Under the pieces are notes generated by a model that searched no databases, was not told the origin of the DNA, and saw only the letters and a list, made by a program, of their open reading frames with translations. A stretch of DNA of 64,000 bases, from contig NZ_JAKILU010000010.1 in NCBI RefSeq assembly GCF_023283485.1, forward strand, positions 62,001-126,000, in the 5' to 3' direction. This DNA comes from Shewanella glacialipiscicola. Its GTDB lineage: Bacteria > Pseudomonadota > Gammaproteobacteria > Enterobacterales > Shewanellaceae. The position numbers were made by a program, and so were the translations under genes. Of this stretch, positions 57,871-64,000 are shown piece after piece (position 1 is the stretch's first letter; every line of letters starts with the position of its first letter).

Positions 57871-59253
57871 TTAGTGCTCTCTGAGCGCAGTGTCCTTTGC
57901 TCTTAAAATTGGATTTAAGATGTACTCAAGTATAGATCTTTGCCCCGTAATCACGTCGACAGAAGTCAACATCCCCGGGATAATTGGCATCTGTGTGCCA
58001 TCGTTTTTGGTTAAACTGGACTCTACGGTCCTAACTCTGATGAGGTAATAGCTATTACCTTCCTCATCTTGAGATGTATCTGCACTGATATGTTCAACGG
58101 TGCCTTTTAGGCCGCCATAACGCGTAAAGTCATAGGCGGTAATCTTAACTACGGCCGGTAAGCCAGGATGTAAGAAGGCAATATCTTTAGGCAAAATTTT
58201 GGTTTCAATTAGTAATTGATCTTCTGACGGCACTATCTCAATAATATCGACGCCGGGCTGCACCACACCACCGAGTGTATTGATATGTGTAGTTTTTATA
58301 GTGCCATTAACTGGAGAGGTGATAATGGCTTTACTGACTTTATCTTGTGCGCCTACCTGCGCCTCATTCATCCTAGAGAGGCGAGTCTGGGTATCATTGA
58401 GCTGCGCACGTAGATCGGCAGCATAGATGAATACGGCTTCGCGACGTTTGAGGATGGCTTCATCCATTGCCGCTTTGACCTTAGGGCGAAGCAGACGCAT
58501 TGAATTGAGTTCGCCTTGTAGGTCGTTAACTGTCCGCTCGAGTTTGAGCAGTTCAACTTCAGGTACAATTCCTTTTTTGGCTAAAGGACGAGTAAGTTCA
58601 AGTTCGCGGGAAATCAGTTGCATACTCGTTGTTAAGGTTGTGATTTTCGACGCAAGATCATCAATTTCTTGCTGTCTTTGTTGAATTTGACGCACGAGTA
58701 TTTCAAGTTGATTGCTTAAGTTATCTAAGCGTCCGTTATATTCCTCCTGCTGTCTTTTCACTAAAGCTGGCTCAACATCAATGATATTATCAGGAAATAT
58801 AAGCGCTTTTTTTGTGATAAGCACTTGTTCACGCCAATCAGCAGTCATGTCAGATATTAGAATGCTGTCAAGCTCGGTACGCATCCGAATCACATTGGTT
58901 TGTAAGCCAAAAACCTCTTGTTCTTGCTGCGCAAAATCGGAGCGGAAACGGGTATCATCAATACGGACTAAAGGTTGTCCTTTAGTCACAATCTCTCCTT
59001 CTCGAACGTAGAGCTCTTGCATTATGCCGCCATCGAGGCTTTGAATGACTTGAACCTGTGATGAAGGAATCACTTTCCCTGTCCCTGTGGTGACCTTGTC
59101 TAATTGTGCAAAGCCAGCCCAGAGTAAAAAGCACACCACCATGGCAGCAAGTGCCCAAATAATTAATCTGTGACCGCTAGGAGCATCGGTCATCATGGCG
59201 CCATAGACGTCATCAACCATGTCTAAATCGTTTGCTGTTAAATTTTTACTCAT
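57871..59253 (-). CDS. HlyD-family membrane fusion protein of the BpfA exporter
   Basis: A 460-residue periplasmic adaptor (LapC role) with a cytoplasmic N-terminus, one TM helix (LIIWALAAMVVCFLLWAGFAQL, about 29-50), a lipoyl half-motif (VQVIQSLDGGIMQELYVREGEIVTKGQPLVRID) and a long coiled-coil hairpin (about 90-290). The second lipoyl half and beta-barrel end GTVEHISADTSQDEEGNSYYLIRV and PGMLTSVDVITGQRSILEYI, the signature of HlyD secretion proteins. It overlaps the ABC gene by 4 bases (ATGA). Confidence 0.93.
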   Translation of the reverse strand: MSKNLTANDLDMVDDVYGAMMTDAPSGHRLIIWALAAMVVCFLLWAGFAQLDKVTTGTGKVIPSSQVQVIQSLDGGIMQELYVREGEIVTKGQPLVRIDDTRFRSDFAQQEQEVFGLQTNVIRMRTELDSILISDMTADWREQVLITKKALIFPDNIIDVEPALVKRQQEEYNGRLDNLSNQLEILVRQIQQRQQEIDDLASKITTLTTSMQLISRELELTRPLAKKGIVPEVELLKLERTVNDLQGELNSMRLLRPKVKAAMDEAILKRREAVFIYAADLRAQLNDTQTRLSRMNEAQVGAQDKVSKAIITSPVNGTIKTTHINTLGGVVQPGVDIIEIVPSEDQLLIETKILPKDIAFLHPGLPAVVKITAYDFTRYGGLKGTVEHISADTSQDEEGNSYYLIRVRTVESSLTKNDGTQMPIIPGMLTSVDVITGQRSILEYILNPILRAKDTALREH

Positions 59254-61427
59254 CTTTTAGCCTCACCATTCACAAGGCCAAAATTGAGTTTTTCTAACAC
59301 TTCAGCTTTGGGTCCGTCGGCAACCACATGACCCCGTTCGAGTACGATAATGCGGTCAACAAGCTGTAATAGGTGCATTTTATGGGTGATAAGAATTAAG
59401 GTTCTGTCTTTACTAACATTTTGCATTGAGCGAATAAACTGTTGTTCCGCTCTTGCATCTAAACTAGCCGTGGGTTCATCCATCAGTAGTACTGGAGGAT
59501 CATTGAGTGTGGCACGTGCAAGGGCAACGGTTTGCCTTTGTCCACGACTGAGTGACATGCCGCCTTCGCCAACCTGTTGATCTAAACCTTCGGCTTCGAG
59601 ATTGGTGAATTGACTGACACCAGACAGTTGCACAGCACGAATTAGCTGATGTTCAGTGACTTGGCGTGTACCAAATAGAATATTATCGCGAATTGTGCCG
59701 TGGAATAAGGTGACATCTTGTGGTAAATAGCCAAAGTTACGACGTAAATCACTCGGGTGGATTTGCGCCGAATCTAAACCGTCGTAGCGCAAACTGCCGT
59801 TTGTTGGTTGGAATAGCCCAACCAGTAGTTTTGCTAATGTGCTTTTTCCTGAACCATTACGGCCGATAATCGCAACACGTTCACCTGGATTAATCGTCAA
59901 TGACATAGGATGTAACACGGGTTTTTCGGAGCCAGGATAGCTAAATCCGACATGATCAGCATTAATCTTACCAAGTAACCTCAACTTGCTGACTAAGTGT
60001 CCTTTGTTTTCAAACTCATCCTCCTGAGTCATGATTTCATTCAGTTGGCGCAATGCACTAGCGGTATGGTTCGCTCTTGTCATTAATCCTGCAAGTTGTG
60101 CCATGGGGGAAATCGCTCGACTCGACAACATGACCGCAGCAATAATACCGCCCATAGATATCGCATTATCCGCTACGCGATACACACCTAAAATCACCAC
60201 GCACACAACCGTAAATTGCACGGTAAAGTTAGCTACATTCGATACTGCGTTAGAGAGTTTTTTTGACCTTAATTGCCAGTTAGCACTATGGCCAATCATT
60301 TGTTGCCAGCTTTTTTGTACTATGCCTTCAGCGCCATTAGCCTTAATTGACTCTAATGCAGATAAACTTTCAATTAAATGGCCATGTTTTAAGCTAGAGA
60401 ATTTATTACCTTCTTCAATGGCAGCTTTGAGCTTAGGTTGAATAAACAGGGTAAAAGTAATAATAATCATGCCACCAATTACGGGTACAACGGCGAGATC
60501 TCCAGCAACAATATAGATAATGATGACGAAAAATAGTGCAAAGGGGAGATCGACTAAGGTGGTAATCGTCGCAGACGTTAAAATCTCACGTATATTATCG
60601 AACTCACCTAACTGTTTTGCCATACCACCAATACTGGGTGAGCGCTTTTCAAGTGGAATACCAATCGCTTTAGCAAATAAGCGGGAAGAAACAATAATAT
60701 CGACTTTTTTACCAGCTACATCTATAAGGTAGCTTCTTAGTTGACGCATTATAAGGTCGAACAAATAAGCAATAGATGCCCCAATCGCTAACACCCAAAG
60801 GGATTCGAAGGCCAGATTGGGTACGACTTTGTCATACACGTTCATAATAAATAAGGGTGAAACTAAAGCGAATAAATTCACTAATACAGAGGCGATTAAT
60901 GCATCACGATAAATTGGTGCAGACTCTTTTAGAGTTTGGATTAACCAGTGGGTTTTATTATCGTGAAGGTAAACATCAAAACCCATATCACCACGATATT
61001 CTTGTTTGACTAAGAATAAATATCCCACATATAAGGCTTCGAGTGACTCAATCGTTAGCGTTTCTTCACCACCTGTTTCTGGCAATTGAATAATGGCTTT
61101 ATCTGACTCGACGTCTAACGCACGTAATATGCAGGCTTTCTTGTCTTTTAATAATAAAATGCAAGGCAGCAATATAGGGGATATTTCATTTAAACCTTTT
61201 CGAGACAACTTAGCCGCTAGGCCAGCTCTCGATGCGGCTTGGGGGACTAAATCAGGCGTTAATACGGCGCCTGACATAGGTAAACCTGCCGCAAGCGAAT
61301 CGCTTGAGCACGGATTACCAAAATGTTCAGTGAGTAATACTAAACAATCCAGTAGAGGATCCACTAACACTCTTTGTGAGGCTGAAATGGCCCATTGGTC
61401 TATTTTTTCAGAAGCTGCAGCAGACAC
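59250..61427 (-). CDS. Type I secretion ABC transporter for BpfA
   Basis: A 725-residue permease-ATPase fusion (LapB role). The N-terminal C39-like domain (about 15-140) lacks the catalytic cysteine: DCLVLLTEHFGNPCSSDSLAAGLP is a peptidase-dead CLD as in RTX exporters. Six membrane segments follow, then an ATPase with Walker A GRNGSGKST, signature LSRGQRQTVALARA, Walker B VLLMDEPTASLD and H-loop ITHKMHL. It energises adhesin export with the neighbouring HlyD and AggA proteins. It starts 91 bases after the bpfA stop. Confidence 0.93.
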   Translation of the reverse strand: MSAAASEKIDQWAISASQRVLVDPLLDCLVLLTEHFGNPCSSDSLAAGLPMSGAVLTPDLVPQAASRAGLAAKLSRKGLNEISPILLPCILLLKDKKACILRALDVESDKAIIQLPETGGEETLTIESLEALYVGYLFLVKQEYRGDMGFDVYLHDNKTHWLIQTLKESAPIYRDALIASVLVNLFALVSPLFIMNVYDKVVPNLAFESLWVLAIGASIAYLFDLIMRQLRSYLIDVAGKKVDIIVSSRLFAKAIGIPLEKRSPSIGGMAKQLGEFDNIREILTSATITTLVDLPFALFFVIIIYIVAGDLAVVPVIGGMIIITFTLFIQPKLKAAIEEGNKFSSLKHGHLIESLSALESIKANGAEGIVQKSWQQMIGHSANWQLRSKKLSNAVSNVANFTVQFTVVCVVILGVYRVADNAISMGGIIAAVMLSSRAISPMAQLAGLMTRANHTASALRQLNEIMTQEDEFENKGHLVSKLRLLGKINADHVGFSYPGSEKPVLHPMSLTINPGERVAIIGRNGSGKSTLAKLLVGLFQPTNGSLRYDGLDSAQIHPSDLRRNFGYLPQDVTLFHGTIRDNILFGTRQVTEHQLIRAVQLSGVSQFTNLEAEGLDQQVGEGGMSLSRGQRQTVALARATLNDPPVLLMDEPTASLDARAEQQFIRSMQNVSKDRTLILITHKMHLLQLVDRIIVLERGHVVADGPKAEVLEKLNFGLVNGEAKR

Positions 61428-61479
61428 CTAATGACTTATCCTTTGGATTTTTATACGGTTATAGGAAGTATCGGTCATG

Positions 61480-61503
61480 ATGGCCTATATTTCTATAGGC
61501 CAT
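61480..61503 (-). other. Hairpin between bpfA and its exporter genes
   Basis: ATGGCCTATA-TTTC-TATAGGCCAT (10-bp perfect stem, 4-base loop). There is no T run, so it looks more like an mRNA processing or stability element than a terminator. Confidence 0.6.
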
Positions 61504-61518
61504 ATGAATTGATTTTAT

Positions 61519-64000
61519 TTAAGGAATGATAGTGCCGTTAGTATTATTATAAGGGTCTATCAGTGACGTCACTCCTTGTGGTGCATCTAGTGTCACTGGC
61601 GCGGCATCAATAATGAGTGGGCCATTACCATTGGTACCAAGTAACCCATTAATAATTCCGGCATTATCAGTCGTTCCATATTGGCTATAGAGGTCAACCC
61701 CATCAAGCACGATATGTTGATCAGCTATGCCATCCTTATTTGCATCAATATCGATAACGGTAGAACCATTATCTAATCTAAAGCTGAGATATTCATCTAA
61801 TGTATTAGCCGTTTCTCCTTGGAGCAAATCACTCAGGTCGAGTTTATCTTCATTCACATTGAAATCCACAATGTGGTCAGTGCCATTATCGGTATCAGCA
61901 TAGCGCCACACGAAGGTATCTGCGCCGCCATCACCACGCAGGCCGTCATTACCAAGACCTCCAATCAGAGTGTCGTTGCCAGCACCGCCAATCAAGGTAT
62001 CGTTGCCAGTGCCGCCATAGAGAGTATCTTTGCCTGCTCCTCCATCTAAATAATCATTACCACCTTGACCAAAGAGAATGTCGTTACCGGCACCACCAAA
62101 TAGGATGTCTGCTTTATCATTTGTCCCAGATTGGTCAAACTCGTCAGTATGTTCACTGATATACCTGTGTACCTGCGCATCACTGGCTTCGTTAATACCG
62201 AGTTTATCGGCAACGTAGGCTTTAATGGCTGCGTAACCTTGACCGCTAATACCGGCAAAGTGTATCGCGTCACCAAAGATGACATCGTCGCCAGCACCAC
62301 CATCAAAACGATCTGAGCCTGGAATGGCGTTAACTTGGTCACCAAGAATGGCATCGGCTAGATCATCAGCATCTATATTCGTTTGAACATTACCATCAGT
62401 GTCATAAGGTAATAAGTCAGCCTCATTGATGTTTGAGCCCATGCCGATGGCTTGAACTGTGACTCCAAGGCCCGAGAGTAATGCAAAACCAGCTTGGGAA
62501 TTTGTAACTGCATCTGTATCGGTGTCTTTACCGTTACCAGATAAAGCATAGTACTGATAGTTACCTTGGGCATCGGGTCGCATGGCTCCAACAAGGCTCC
62601 GGCTCACGCTGTAGAAGTCGTCTACGCTGAACACATTACCATTTTCATCAATCACCACACGTCCGTTAACTGTATAGACTTGGCCGAATACGTAGCTAGT
62701 GCCGATGACTTGTGACAAGCTACGATCATTATTGTCCCACCATGTGTCGTAGACCTTTGGGTTACCACCCGCATTAGCATTATAGTAGGTCGGTTTGCCG
62801 TCAGTGATAAAGAAGGCAAGATTAGTAGCCCCACTATTATTTTGGGCATCACCATTGGCGAACCAGTTGGCCGTGGTAGTGAATACATCCTCATAGTTGG
62901 TGCCGCCGCCGCTGCTCATATCATCTAATGCTTCTTGAAGAATATTCAATGCATTGGGGTCACTAAGATCTACACTGATGCTGCCCTTAGCATGAGTATC
63001 AAAATCAACCAAGAAGATGTTCACTGTGCCGCTTTGTGGACCACCGGCACTGTCTATGAGGGTTTCCAATACCTGGGCCAACTGCAACTTCATCGTCTCT
63101 AGCGTATTAGCGTTAATGCTACCGGAACTATCGACCATAAAGGCGATATTGTAGTTTTGGCCTGGCAGAATAATGCTGCCATCTAAGTCGCCAACCACAA
63201 TATTGTGCTCGCTACCAAAATTGACATCTTGGTTTCCAGGTTCACCTTCAGTGCCCTTGAAGTAATCAAGGCGGATAGTATCTTCACCCGTTGCTGAATT
63301 AGTGAGATCGGTCCCTTTTTCTCTGGCAACCGCTTCTACCACCAAGTCCACCTGACCTGCAGTTGCTCCTGGAACGCGAATTGTGACTCCAGTCAGCGAA
63401 GCGTCCAGTGCATTTTCAGCCCAGAGATTGCCACCACTCCAGCCATTAGGGCCGTTGTAATCCAGCAGTAGCTTGCCATCATTGTCAGCTACACCGAGTA
63501 GCACTCCCTGGTAGAACACTTGCGTGCCAGCGGGCAAACCACTTAATTCAATGGAGTCGAGCAATTCGCTGCCGTCACGATCAGTTAGAGATGCATTGAT
63601 TTCAACTGGGTAGTCAACATAGGTTGGCTGAACCATGACGAGCTGACCAGTGTTCTTGTCAAGTGTATAAATGCCGTCATCAAATTGAATGTACTCGATA
63701 TCATGAAGCGCCTTAACGACGGCTGCGCCATTTTCTTTAGTTGTAAAATCAAACCAGATATCGTTTTGAGGATGATATCCACTGCCGTTGGTGATGATGT
63801 AATCTGCACGATTGCCCATCAGCACGGCAATATCAGTTCCTGTGCCACCATACAAGCCATCATGGCCTAAACCTGCAACCAGAATGTCATTACCAGTTCC
63901 GCCATAGAGTGAATCACCTTGAATATGATCGCCACCAACCAGAACGTCATTGCCGCCGTACCCGTAGAGCATATCACCGCCACCTTGTTGGCTGACAAGG
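61519..64000 (-). CDS. bpfA: C-terminal part of giant RTX adhesin BpfA
   Basis: The open frame runs to the window edge without a stop, so only the last 826 or so residues are seen. In order: RTX nonapeptide repeats ([24 protein letters not shown]), an Ig-like region and a von Willebrand A domain with the MIDAS motif DSSGS and [12 protein letters not shown] second RTX block follows (about ten GGxGxDxL repeats ending [10 protein letters not shown]), then a C-terminal type I secretion region. Calcium binding to RTX repeats drives folding outside the cell. The N-terminal retention/BpfG cleavage region is outside the window. Downstream genes supply its exporter, protease and receptor. Confidence 0.92.
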   Translation of the reverse strand, partial: LVSQQGGGDMLYGYGGNDVLVGGDHIQGDSLYGGTGNDILVAGLGHDGLYGGTGTDIAVLMGNRADYIITNGSGYHPQNDIWFDFTTKENGAAVVKALHDIEYIQFDDGIYTLDKNTGQLVMVQPTYVDYPVEINASLTDRDGSELLDSIELSGLPAGTQVFYQGVLLGVADNDGKLLLDYNGPNGWSGGNLWAENALDASLTGVTIRVPGATAGQVDLVVEAVAREKGTDLTNSATGEDTIRLDYFKGTEGEPGNQDVNFGSEHNIVVGDLDGSIILPGQNYNIAFMVDSSGSINANTLETMKLQLAQVLETLIDSAGGPQSGTVNIFLVDFDTHAKGSISVDLSDPNALNILQEALDDMSSGGGTNYEDVFTTTANWFANGDAQNNSGATNLAFFITDGKPTYYNANAGGNPKVYDTWWDNNDRSLSQVIGTSYVFGQVYTVNGRVVIDENGNVFSVDDFYSVSRSLVGAMRPDAQGNYQYYALSGNGKDTDTDAVTNSQAGFALLSGLGVTVQAIGMGSNINEADLLPYDTDGNVQTNIDADDLADAILGDQVNAIPGSDRFDGGAGDDVIFGDAIHFAGISGQGYAAIKAYVADKLGINEASDAQVHRYISEHTDEFDQSGTNDKADILFGGAGNDILFGQGGNDYLDGGAGKDTLYGGTGNDTLIGGAGNDTLIGGLGNDGLRGDGGADTFVWRYADTDNGTDHIVDFNVNEDKLDLSDLLQGETANTLDEYLSFRLDNGSTVIDIDANKDGIADQHIVLDGVDLYSQYGTTDNAGIINGLLGTNGNGPLIIDAAPVTLDAPQGVTSLIDPYNNTNGTIIP

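Noticed and set aside
61900..62110. Regularly spaced repeats resembling a CRISPR-like array
   Set aside because: They encode in-frame GGxGxD RTX nonapeptides of the adhesin; spacing follows codons and the repeats are imperfect.

Overview
The window is chromosomal DNA of a gammaproteobacterium, almost certainly a Shewanella. The pointers are the AcnD/PrpF form of the methylcitrate cycle under a GntR regulator, the Bpf/Agg (Lap-type) giant-adhesin locus, and an enterobacterial-style ilvGMDA attenuation system combined with Shewanella-like proteins. No rRNA, phage, IS transposase gene or CRISPR array was found.

Layout. 0-5 kb: dsbA, ytfK, zapB, an NhaC-type antiporter, a YoaB-like RidA protein and ilvE. 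5-10 kb: one very large beta-propeller/PAS/GGDEF/EAL sensor. 10-17 kb: the propionate operon prpR-prpB-prpC-acnD-prpF (minus strand) with three palindromic operators upstream. 17-21 kb: a DUF523 (TudS-like) gene, two tandem YihG-like acyltransferases and comM. 22-23.5 kb: ytfL/paeA behind an 850-bp gene-free stretch. 23.6-32.4 kb: branched-chain amino acid synthesis, with divergent ilvY/ilvC and then an ilvL leader with attenuator, ilvG, ilvM, ilvD and ilvA. An aminotransferase of the serine-pyruvate/alanine-glyoxylate family follows.

33.8-36.1 kb is the only clearly accessory patch. Two inverted copies of a 98-bp structured repeat flank an unknown membrane protein gene and a ParDE-type toxin-antitoxin pair. 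36-43.5 kb: a Tim44-domain protein, then the complete ribose operon rbsDACBK-rbsR with a CRP site and a candidate LacI-type operator. 43.5-49.5 kb: an NSS-family sodium symporter, an Lrp-family regulator, pgpB, ubiK and rep. 49.5-52.2 kb: a GAF-GAF-GGDEF protein with a degenerate EAL domain. 52.4-52.9 kb: four tRNA genes (Arg-CCG, His-GTG and two identical Pro-TGG).

53-64 kb, minus strand, is the biofilm adhesin system: the C-terminal part of the RTX adhesin BpfA (cut by the window edge), its type I exporter (ABC protein, HlyD-type adaptor, TolC-type AggA), an OmpA-like lipoprotein, the periplasmic protease BpfG and the c-di-GMP receptor BpfD. By analogy with LapA/LapG/LapD, BpfD sequesters BpfG when c-di-GMP is high, so the adhesin stays on the surface; two further c-di-GMP enzymes lie in the same window.

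All family assignments come from reading the sequences, not from database searches. Start codons were moved from the longest possible frame where a ribosome binding site or family length favoured an internal start.
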